Assembly: GCA_005888515.1 (NCBI GenBank)
Contig: VAZR01000139.1
Span: forward strand, 1-10,108
From: Alphaproteobacteria bacterium
GTDB lineage: Bacteria; Pseudomonadota; Alphaproteobacteria; ATCC43930; CGMCC-115725
Direction: 5' to 3'
Length of the DNA stretch: 10,108 nt
Of this stretch, positions 1-5,727 are shown in pieces. The notes under the pieces were generated by a model. It ran no database searches. It saw only the letters and a list, made by a program, of their open reading frames with translations, and had not been told where the DNA came from. Made by a program: the position numbers and the translations under genes. The stretch's first letter is position 1. Each line of letters opens with the position of its first letter.

Positions 1-588
1 CATTGTGTGAATGATGCCGTTCGATTTGGTCGCCGATGTGACGTGCTTCCGGCGCGTCTTCGCCAGCTCGAAGGCATAGCGCATGACCCGGTCGCAGCCG
101 CGGCGAGTGAACACCGCCTGCTGCATCGCCATCTCGAATTCGGTGCCTTCGTAGAGGCGGCCGCCGATCGAGGAATACTCGCCCTCGTTGTTCTCCCGCA
201 CGACATAGAAATCGATCTCGCCGGGAGCGCGGCCTTTAAGCGGCGAGTCGACGCCGGCGAGGAGGCGCACCGGCCGCAAATTGATGTATTGCTGAAAGCT
301 GCGGCGCAGCGGGATCAGCAATCCCCATAACGATACGTGATCCGGCACGCCGGGGTAGCCGACCGCGCCGAGGAACACCGCATCGAAAGATTTGAGCTGG
401 TCGAGGCCGTCCTCCGGCATCATCCGGCCGGTCTTGGCGTAGGTCTCGCAGCTCCAATCGAATTCGCGCCATTCCAGCGCAAAACCGAAGCGCCGCGCCG
501 CGGCCTCCATGGCTGCAATGCCTTCGGGTACCACCTCGCGGCCGATGCCGTCGCCGGCGATGACGGCGACCCGATATGTCTTCGCCAT
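1..588 (-). CDS. Tartrate dehydrogenase / D-malate dehydrogenase (decarboxylating), 5' part, cut by window edge
   Basis: The first 196 codons are present and the gene runs off the left edge. Family members are roughly 350-360 residues, so a little over half is visible. The protein belongs to the NAD-dependent beta-decarboxylating dehydrogenases (isopropylmalate/isocitrate dehydrogenase fold). The N-terminus AVIAGDGIGREVVPEG (residues 8-23) is the family signature. VPDHVSLWGLLIPLRRSFQQ (81-100) with INLRPVRL (102-109), RENNEGEYS (131-139) and TSATKSNG (184-191) match tartrate/D-malate dehydrogenases (TtuC/DmlA type) rather than LeuB. Expected substrate and catalytic residues are visible: Arg106, Arg131, Tyr138 and Lys188. 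The enzyme should oxidise D-malate or tartrate in the cytoplasm using NAD+ and a divalent metal; the exact substrate cannot be read from sequence. The ATG at 586-588 has a strong GGAGG ribosome site seven bases upstream. An inverted repeat overlaps that site. It is probably a separate transcription unit from the genes to its right. Confidence 0.88.
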   Translation of the reverse strand, partial: MAKTYRVAVIAGDGIGREVVPEGIAAMEAAARRFGFALEWREFDWSCETYAKTGRMMPEDGLDQLKSFDAVFLGAVGYPGVPDHVSLWGLLIPLRRSFQQYINLRPVRLLAGVDSPLKGRAPGEIDFYVVRENNEGEYSSIGGRLYEGTEFEMAMQQAVFTRRGCDRVMRYAFELAKTRRKHVTSATKSNGIIHTM

Positions 589-597
589 GGATTTGCC

Positions 598-626
598 TCC
601 GCTCTGCGAAGGCAGATTAGAGCGGA
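598..626 (-). promoter_or_regulatory. Leader inverted repeat overlapping the dehydrogenase ribosome site
   Basis: Perfect 8-base arms (598-605 and 619-626) are separated by 13 bases just upstream of the dehydrogenase start. In the minus-strand transcript the 3' arm AGAGCGGA contributes the first three bases of the GGAGG ribosome site. A second short stem, TCTGC/GCAGA (603-607 and 612-616, four-base loop), lies inside. The outer five pairs plus this inner stem can form one bulged hairpin of ten pairs. The arms are visible directly; a role in hiding the ribosome site, or as a repressor operator, is inference. Confidence 0.4.
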
Positions 627-640
627 TCGCGCACTGCTGT

Positions 641-710
641 CATTGCGAGCGAAACGAAGCAATCCCGCGCCGCATTGCCACACCTGATCGGGATTGCCCT
701 CCTCGCATTG
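641..710. repeat. Degenerate dispersed palindromic repeat (Bradyrhizobium-type 'cattgcgagcgaagcgaagcaatc' family)
   Basis: Positions 641-662 read almost exactly as the widespread intergenic motif cattgcgagcgaagcgaagc followed by aatccc. One strand translates as the spurious peptide SLRAKRSNP, often seen in annotations of Bradyrhizobium and relatives. Intact copies are palindromes whose second arm is the reverse complement of the first. Here gcaatcccg (659-667) pairs perfectly with cgggattgc (689-697). The outer part of the second arm is eroded: ctcgcattg at 702-710 against cattgcgag at 641-649 has one mismatch, and roughly a dozen bases between the inner and outer pairing blocks are missing. 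It sits between the SnoaL-like gene and the dehydrogenase, where such elements usually lie, and may act as a weak transcription barrier. Confidence 0.7.
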
Positions 711-743
711 CCGTCGCGATGGCTGGGTAAAGCGTACTGATGG

Positions 744-1172
744 TTATTTGTTCATGTTCCAGATGTCGGTGGCGAGCTGCCAATTGCCGCCCATTTTGCG
801 CCATACGACAACATATTTGCCGGTGACCTCCTGCGGCGGCTGCGCCTTCGTCTTGAAGCTGAAGGTGCCGACCTCGCGCGCCGCTCCAGGACCAAGCGAC
901 TGGACATCGATGGTTTTCAGCTTGGCATCGCCGAGCTGTTTCATGGCACCGCGCCAGAACGCCTCGATCGCGCCGCGGCCTTTCGCCATCTCGGCGCCGG
1001 CCGGCAGTACGTAAGCGTCCGGGGTGTACATCTGCGTTAGATGCGCCGCATCACCCTTGTTGAAGGCAGCGACCCATTCCTGATTCAGCTTCTCAATACT
1101 GACCTTGGCCTGTGCCAGCGCCGATGTCGCGGACAACGCCAGGCAAACCAAAAAAACCGCGATGCGCGCCAT
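744..1172 (-). CDS. Exported SnoaL-like / DUF4440 (NTF2-fold) small protein
   Basis: A 142-residue protein. The N-terminus ARIAVFLVCLALSATSALAQ is a typical Sec signal peptide, with likely cleavage near residues 20-22, so the mature protein of about 120 residues should be periplasmic. The mature part fits the SnoaL/DUF4440 cone fold: WVAAFNKGDAAHLTQMY (33-49), DAYVLPAG (52-59), GRGAIEAFW (65-73), and a C-terminal GKYVVVWRKMGGNWQLATD (118-136) with the closing tryptophan strands. The family includes ketosteroid-isomerase-like enzymes and many proteins of unknown role; no catalytic assignment is possible here. I chose the ATG at 1170-1172 over an upstream ATG at 1244 because it begins the signal peptide directly and has GGGGAG eight bases upstream; the longer version would bury the signal peptide. 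It lies 127 bases after thiD, probably with its own promoter. Confidence 0.8.
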   Translation of the reverse strand: MARIAVFLVCLALSATSALAQAKVSIEKLNQEWVAAFNKGDAAHLTQMYTPDAYVLPAGAEMAKGRGAIEAFWRGAMKQLGDAKLKTIDVQSLGPGAAREVGTFSFKTKAQPPQEVTGKYVVVWRKMGGNWQLATDIWNMNK

Positions 1173-1188
1173 TAGAAACACTCCCCGC

Positions 1189-1220
1189 TTGCGCGAAGAT
1201 TGTCCCGCGCTTTCGCGCAA
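1189..1220 (-). promoter_or_regulatory. 9-base perfect inverted repeat in front of the SnoaL-like gene
   Basis: ttgcgcgaa (1189-1197) and ttcgcgcaa (1212-1220) are perfect reverse complements with a 14-base spacer. They lie directly upstream of the GGGGAG ribosome site of the SnoaL-like gene. The spacing would suit either an RNA hairpin in the leader or a two-half-site operator for a dimeric repressor. No T-run follows, so it is not an intrinsic terminator for thiD. The repeat is visible; function is inferred. Confidence 0.4.
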
Positions 1221-1299
1221 TCCGCAATGGACGGCTGCTGTCATGACCGCGCCGGCCTGTGCTCTGTCCCGTCACACGGCTCCGTTCGCCGGGTCCCGA

Positions 1300-2100
1300 T
1301 CAGTGAGGTAAGCGCAGCGGGTGGGCATGGTCGAGCGGACCGTGACCATGGCCGAGACCGGGAGCCGTAGCGATTGCGCGCTGCACATAGAAGCGGGCGC
1401 GCTCGACCGCCGGTTCGATGGCCAAGCCCTGCGCAAGACCGGCGGCGATTGCCGAGGCGAGAGTGCAGCCGGTGCCATGGGTGTGCCGGCTGTCGATGCG
1501 CGGGCTGTCCCAGACCCGCAAACCGGAAGCGGTCGCGAGCACGTCGTACACTGTATCACCCGGCAGGTGCCCGCCCTTGAGCAGCACCGCGCGGCAGCCC
1601 AGAGCCAGCAACGCTGTCGCGGTCTGCTGCATTTCCGCGAGGTCGGAGATCGCGTGGCCGGCGAGGATCTCGGCTTCCGGCAGGTTGGGTGTCAGCACCG
1701 CGGCGCGGGAGACGAGCTGGCGTTTCAGCGCATCGATCGCGCCCGCTTCGATCAGCGGCGCGCCGCCTTTGGCGACCATGACCGGATCGACGACCAGCGG
1801 CACCGCTGGGGCGCGCTCGGCAATCACTGCGGCGACGATTTCGATCACCGCGGAATCGTGCAGCATCCCGGTTTTCAGCGCGTCGGCACCGATGTCGTCG
1901 AGCACGACTTCGATCTGCTGGCGGATGAAATCGGGCGGGATCGGCAATACGCCGAACACCCCCTCGGTATTTTGTGCGGTCAGTGCGGTGACGGCCGTCA
2001 TGGCGAAAGCGCCCAGCATCGTCACGGTCTTGATGTCGGCCTGAATACCGGCGCCGCCGCCCGAATCCGAGCCGGCGACGATCAACACCCGTCCGTTCAT
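1300..2100 (-). CDS. thiD: Hydroxymethylpyrimidine / phosphomethylpyrimidine kinase
   Basis: A 266-residue ribokinase-fold enzyme that phosphorylates hydroxymethylpyrimidine (HMP) and then HMP-phosphate to HMP-diphosphate, the pyrimidine half of thiamine, in the cytoplasm. The N-terminus VLIVAGSDSGGGAGIQADIK (5-24) is the ThiD signature, Gln44 in TAQNT corresponds to the HMP-contacting glutamine, DPVMVAKGG (105-113) and LTPNLPEA (136-143) are family motifs, and HGTGCT (208-213) forms the anion hole with catalytic Cys212. Length is normal for a stand-alone ThiD. An upstream ATG at 2196 would add 32 unrelated residues running into glmM; the start at 2098-2100 places the conserved VAGSDS at the expected distance. 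It follows glmM by only 16 bases, so co-transcription is likely, although its ribosome site is weak. No other thi gene is in the window. The C-terminal tail is histidine-rich (GHGHGPLDHAHP, 250-261). I see no convincing intrinsic terminator in the following 127 bases. Confidence 0.93.
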   Translation of the reverse strand: MNGRVLIVAGSDSGGGAGIQADIKTVTMLGAFAMTAVTALTAQNTEGVFGVLPIPPDFIRQQIEVVLDDIGADALKTGMLHDSAVIEIVAAVIAERAPAVPLVVDPVMVAKGGAPLIEAGAIDALKRQLVSRAAVLTPNLPEAEILAGHAISDLAEMQQTATALLALGCRAVLLKGGHLPGDTVYDVLATASGLRVWDSPRIDSRHTHGTGCTLASAIAAGLAQGLAIEPAVERARFYVQRAIATAPGLGHGHGPLDHAHPLRLPH

Positions 2101-2116
2101 CGCTACGACCCGGACA

Positions 2117-3499
2117 TCATTCGGCGGCCCGCACCGGCGATTTGACGTCCTCAGTGCTCTGCGCCGCAGCGAGGATCGCTGTGCAGATGTCGTCAACGAC
2201 GCCGGTCAGCAATTTTTCGTCCCCGCCCTGCGCCATGACCCGGATGACCGGCTCGGTCCCCGAATTGCGGATCACCAGCCGCCCCTTCGCACCGAGCCGC
2301 GCTTCTGCGGCGGCGATCGCCCGCTTGACGCGGGCGGTTTCGAGCGGGCGGCCCTGGCCGAAACGCACATTGCGCAGTAGCTGCGGCACCGGCTCGAACA
2401 CCCGGCACACTTCGCTCGCCTGCTTTCCGGTTTCGACGATCGCCGCCAACACTTGCAAGGCGGCGATCAGGCCGTCGCCGGTCGTCGCGTAATCGCTCAG
2501 GATGATGTGCCCGGACTGCTCGCCGCCCAGATTGCAGCCAAGGCTGCGCATCTTCTCGACGACATACCGGTCGCCGACTGCGGTGCGGTGCAGCCCGATT
2601 CCCTGTGCGGCAAGGCAATGCTCCAGGCCGAGGTTCGACATGATCGTCGCGACCAGCGCGCCGCCCTGCAGCCGTTCGCCATGCGCGAGATTGGTCGCGA
2701 TGAGCGCCATCAGCTGATCGCCGTCGAGAATGACGCCGCGCTCGTCGGCAACAATTAACCGATCGGCGTCGCCGTCGAGCGCGATACCAATATCGGCGCG
2801 CCGCGCCAACACCTCGCGCCGCATATTTTCCGGCGCCAAGGCGCCGCATTCGCGGTTGATGTTGAAGCCGTCGGGCGCGACTGCGATCGGGAACACTTCG
2901 GCGCCTAATTCCCAGAACACGGTCGGCGCGACCTTGTAGGCGGCGCCATGCGCGCAATCGACAACGACGCGCAGCCCGTCGAGGCGCAATCCTTTCGGGA
3001 AGCTCTGCTTGACGAATTCGATATAGCGGCCGCCGGCGTCGTCGAGGCGCTTGGCGCGACCGAGCTCGGACGGCGCGGCGCGGCGGGTCGGACCCTTGTT
3101 GAGCCCGGCCTCGATCTTGGCTTCGAAATCGTCGGACAGCTTATAACCATCGGGTCCGAACAATTTGATGCCGTTGTCGCCGAACGGATTATGCGAGGCC
3201 GATATGACAACGCCGATATCGGCGCGCAGGCTGCGCGTCAGCATCGCGATCGCCGGTGTCGGCAACGGGCCAACCAGCACGACATCCATGCCCATCGTGA
3301 TAAAACCGGCGGTCAGCGCCGGTTCGAGCATGTAGCCGGACAGACGCGTATCCTTGCCGATCACGACGAGGTGCTTGTGCGCCCCATTGTGCAGCGATTC
3401 ACCGACTGCCATCGCAACCTTCAGCGCCGTTTCCGGCGTCATCGGCTCGCTATTGGCCGTCCCGCGAATGCCGTCCGTTCCGAACAGTTTACGCGCCAT
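2117..3499 (-). CDS. glmM: Phosphoglucosamine mutase
   Basis: A 460-residue enzyme of the alpha-D-phosphohexomutase superfamily that interconverts glucosamine-6-phosphate and glucosamine-1-phosphate, the step before GlmU in UDP-GlcNAc synthesis for peptidoglycan and LPS. Motifs appear in order: start MARKLFGTDGIRGTAN; phosphoserine loop ISASHNP (99-105) with Ser102, the same number as the E. coli catalytic serine; metal-binding DGDADR (242-247); substrate-specificity loop GGEQSGH (325-331); and phosphate-binding RNSGTEP (411-417). All key residues are intact. The last dozen or so residues (STEDVKSPVRAAE) form a short tail beyond the family core. The ATG at 3497-3499 is chosen because the family begins with this MxRKxFGTDG motif; the open frame extends 29 codons further upstream without family resemblance. 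GlmM downstream of ftsH is a widely conserved order. A 205-base gap separates it from ftsH. Confidence 0.96.
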   Translation of the reverse strand: MARKLFGTDGIRGTANSEPMTPETALKVAMAVGESLHNGAHKHLVVIGKDTRLSGYMLEPALTAGFITMGMDVVLVGPLPTPAIAMLTRSLRADIGVVISASHNPFGDNGIKLFGPDGYKLSDDFEAKIEAGLNKGPTRRAAPSELGRAKRLDDAGGRYIEFVKQSFPKGLRLDGLRVVVDCAHGAAYKVAPTVFWELGAEVFPIAVAPDGFNINRECGALAPENMRREVLARRADIGIALDGDADRLIVADERGVILDGDQLMALIATNLAHGERLQGGALVATIMSNLGLEHCLAAQGIGLHRTAVGDRYVVEKMRSLGCNLGGEQSGHIILSDYATTGDGLIAALQVLAAIVETGKQASEVCRVFEPVPQLLRNVRFGQGRPLETARVKRAIAAAEARLGAKGRLVIRNSGTEPVIRVMAQGGDEKLLTGVVDDICTAILAAAQSTEDVKSPVRAAE

Positions 3500-3555
3500 C
3501 GCCCCGTCGTACCCCCTATCACCGTCACCCAAACAAACACCGGGAGACGACCGGC

Positions 3556-3586
3556 ATACTAGCAGAGAAGGACGCCAAATCGTCAC
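3556..3586 (-). promoter_or_regulatory. Weak candidate promoter for glmM
   Basis: On the minus strand a -10-like TAGTAT (3561-3556) lies 57 bases upstream of the glmM ATG. A -35-like GTGACG (3586-3581) is 19 bases before it, a spacer slightly longer than ideal. The 205-base gap after ftsH leaves room for a dedicated promoter, but the match is poor and glmM could equally be read through from ftsH. Confidence 0.2.
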
Positions 3587-3649
3587 GAAGACAGGGCCTT
3601 CGTTTCGACGGGATCGGGCGCAACTTCAGGTTTAGGACGCCGGAACCGG

Positions 3650-3680
3650 CCACCTGAAAATATAGGTCAGATTCAGGTGG
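3650..3680 (-). repeat. Inverted repeat between ftsH and glmM
   Basis: ccacctgaa (3650-3658) and ttcaggtgg (3672-3680) form a perfect 9-base stem with a 13-base A/T-rich loop, starting 24 bases after the ftsH stop. A third copy of the arm core, cttcaggt (3624-3631), lies 18 bases from the first arm and could pair with it instead. No run of T follows on the minus strand, so it is not a canonical rho-independent terminator. It may be a 3'-end processing or attenuation structure for ftsH mRNA, or an operator; this is inference. Confidence 0.4.
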
Positions 3681-3704
3681 GATTCGCCATTTGGTTGAAC
3701 AGGG

Positions 3705-5627
3705 CTAATTTCCTGGCTGTGGCTCCGGTTCGAGACCGCTCGGCCGGCCGGAGGGCGGCACCGAACTGCGCCGGCCCGGGCGCGGCTCGTCTGAAGGCGC
3801 TGGGGTCGAGGTGTCGCGGACGATCCGCTCGCCCTTGATGACGCGGCGGATCTCGTCGGCCGACAACGTCTCGTATTCGAGCAGGCCCTTGGCCAGCGCG
3901 TGCAGCTCGTCGAGATGGCCGGTCAGGATCTCACGGGCGGTGCGCTCGCCCTCATCGATGATGCGGCGGATTTCCTCGTCGATCAGCTTGGCCGTCGCGT
4001 CGGAGACGTTTTTCCGCTGCGTTACCGAATGACCGAGGAAGACCTCCTCCTCATTGTCGGCGTAGCGCAATGGCCCGAGCTTTTCGCTAAAGCCGAACTC
4101 GGTCACCATGCGGCGCGCCAAGCCGGTGGCGCGGCGAATATCGTCGGCAGCCCCCGTGGTGACCTTGTCCTCACCGAAGATCAGCTCCTCGGCGACGCGG
4201 CCGCCGAACAGGCTGGCCATCATCGCCTTTATCTCCTGCTTCGACTGGCTGTACTTGTCGCGTTCGGGCAGGAACATCGTGACCCCGAGCGCGCGACCGC
4301 GCGGGATGATCGTCACCTTGTGCAACGGCTCGTGCGCCTCGGCATACAGCATGATCAATGCGTGGCCGGCCTCGTGGTAGGCGGTCAGCCGCTTCTCGTC
4401 CTCGGTCATCACCATCGAGCGCCGCTCGGCGCCCATCATGACCTTGTCCTTAGCGTGCTCGAACTCGCCCATTGCCACTGAGCGCTTGCCGCGGCGCGCC
4501 GCCATCAACGCCGCTTCGTTGACCAAGTTGGCGAGATCGGCGCCCGAAAAACCCGGGGTACCGCGGGCGATGATCTTCGGGTCGACATCCGACGCGAGCG
4601 GCACCTTGCGCATATGCACCTTGAGGATCTTCTCGCGGCCGGCGACATCGGGGTTGGGCACGACGACCTGCCGGTCGAAGCGGCCCGGGCGCAGCAGCGC
4701 CGGGTCGAGCACGTCCGGCCGGTTGGTCGCCGCGATCAGGATGACGCCTTCATTCGCTTCGAAGCCGTCCATCTCAACAAGCAGCTGGTTCAGCGTCTGC
4801 TCGCGCTCGTCATTGCCGCCGCCGAGCCCCGCGCCGCGATGCCGGCCGACCGCATCGATCTCATCAATGAAGATGATGCAGGGGGCGTTCTTCTTGCCCT
4901 GCTCGAACATGTCGCGCACCCGGCTTGCGCCGACGCCGACAAACATCTCGACGAAATCGGAGCCCGAGATCGTGAAGAACGGCACGTTGGCCTCGCCCGC
5001 GATGGCGCGCGCGAGCAGGGTTTTGCCGGTGCCCGGCGGGCCGACCAGCAGCACGCCCTTCGGAATTTTGCCGCCGAGCCGCCGGAATTTCTGTGGGTCC
5101 TTCAGGTACTCGACGATTTCCTCGAGCTCCTGCTTGGCTTCGTCGATGCCGGCGACGTCCTCGAAGGTGATGCGGCCGACCTTCTCGGTCAGCAGCCGCG
5201 CCCGGCTCTTGCCGAAGCCCATCGCCCGTCCGCCGCCGCCCTGCATCTGGCGCATGAAAAAGATCCAGACGCCGATCAACAGCAGCATCGGGAACCATGA
5301 CACCAGGATTCCGAACAGCGAGGGTACGTTCTCATCGAGTGGCGCGGCGGTGATCCGCACGCCCTTATCGATCAGGCGGCCGACAAGCCCCGGGTCCTTG
5401 GGGGCGTAAGTCGTGAAAGCTCGGCCGTCGGTAAAATGACCGTTGATGTTATCGCCCTGGATCGTGACGTCGGTGACCTGGCCGCGGTTGACGTCGGTCA
5501 CGAAATCGGAAAAGGCGAGCGTCGATTGCGGGCCGCGGCTCGATGATGTCTGAAAAAGATTAAACAGCGCGACGAGAAGCAGGCCGATGACGATCCACAG
5601 GGCGAGATTCTTGCCGAAATTGTTCAC
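3705..5627 (-). CDS. ftsH: ATP-dependent zinc metalloprotease FtsH
   Basis: A 640-residue inner-membrane AAA+ protease that degrades misfolded membrane proteins and regulatory substrates. Domains in order: first membrane helix (about 8-25), periplasmic segment (about 27-103), second helix (about 104-126), AAA module with Walker A GPPGTGKT (196-203), pore loop MFVGVG (228-233), Walker B IIFIDE (251-256) and second region of homology ATNRPDVLDPALLRPGRFD (300-318), then the M41 peptidase with zinc site HEAGH (418-422) and the third ligand in TTGAADD (490-496). The C-terminus (from about 605) is a Pro/Arg/Ser-rich tail typical of alphaproteobacterial FtsH. The start codon is GTG (5625-5627), supported by the conserved opening MNNFGKNLALW and by AGGGAAAGG eight bases before it; no better ATG exists. 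It lies 92 bases after tilS. A heat-shock-like promoter and a GC-rich leader hairpin precede it. Confidence 0.97.
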   Translation of the reverse strand: MNNFGKNLALWIVIGLLLVALFNLFQTSSSRGPQSTLAFSDFVTDVNRGQVTDVTIQGDNINGHFTDGRAFTTYAPKDPGLVGRLIDKGVRITAAPLDENVPSLFGILVSWFPMLLLIGVWIFFMRQMQGGGGRAMGFGKSRARLLTEKVGRITFEDVAGIDEAKQELEEIVEYLKDPQKFRRLGGKIPKGVLLVGPPGTGKTLLARAIAGEANVPFFTISGSDFVEMFVGVGASRVRDMFEQGKKNAPCIIFIDEIDAVGRHRGAGLGGGNDEREQTLNQLLVEMDGFEANEGVILIAATNRPDVLDPALLRPGRFDRQVVVPNPDVAGREKILKVHMRKVPLASDVDPKIIARGTPGFSGADLANLVNEAALMAARRGKRSVAMGEFEHAKDKVMMGAERRSMVMTEDEKRLTAYHEAGHALIMLYAEAHEPLHKVTIIPRGRALGVTMFLPERDKYSQSKQEIKAMMASLFGGRVAEELIFGEDKVTTGAADDIRRATGLARRMVTEFGFSEKLGPLRYADNEEEVFLGHSVTQRKNVSDATAKLIDEEIRRIIDEGERTAREILTGHLDELHALAKGLLEYETLSADEIRRVIKGERIVRDTSTPAPSDEPRPGRRSSVPPSGRPSGLEPEPQPGN

Positions 5628-5650
5628 CGCCAGGGCCTTTCCCTACCGCC

Positions 5651-5668
5651 TCGGGGCACGCGCCCCGA
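5651..5668 (-). promoter_or_regulatory. GC-rich hairpin in the ftsH leader
   Basis: tcggggc (5651-5657) and gccccga (5662-5668) form a perfect 7-pair stem with a four-base loop, about 24 bases upstream of the ftsH GTG and immediately before its ribosome site. No T-run follows on the minus strand, so it is unlikely to terminate transcription. It could tune ftsH translation or mRNA stability; the stem is visible, the role is inferred. Confidence 0.4.
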
Positions 5669-5699
5669 TCGCCCGCACCGCCGGGCTTCGCGCCAGCAA

Positions 5700-5727
5700 A
5701 ACATAGGATGCGCCGCTAATTAAACAA
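5700..5727 (-). promoter_or_regulatory. Candidate ftsH promoter, RpoH (sigma-32)-like
   Basis: On the minus strand TTGTTT (5727-5722) is followed after 16 bases by TATGTT (5705-5700), within the context CCTATGTT. The latter resembles the alphaproteobacterial heat-shock -10 region (CYTATNT) and the TTG of the -35 is present. It overlaps the tilS stop codon and would give a leader of roughly 60-70 bases before the GTG. FtsH is commonly heat-shock controlled, which makes this plausible. The match was made by eye. Confidence 0.38.

Noticed and set aside
1173..1299. A terminator after thiD
   Set aside because: Only a 4-pair CGGC/GCCG stem without a T-run; the stronger inverted repeat here lies in the leader of the next gene instead.
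1321..2145. Plus-strand open frames of 274 and 208 codons opposite thiD
   Set aside because: Both are shadows of thiD, whose motifs are all intact; no ribosome site or domain supports them.
2193..2957. A 254-codon minus-strand frame inside glmM
   Set aside because: Arginine-rich alternative-frame translation of glmM coding sequence; a GC-bias artefact.
3500..3586. N-terminal extension of GlmM by 29 codons
   Set aside because: The extension has no family resemblance, and the family start motif MARKLFGTDG begins exactly at 3499.
4438..5409. A 323-codon plus-strand open frame opposite ftsH
   Set aside because: Serine-rich low-complexity shadow of a perfectly conserved ftsH; no family motif.
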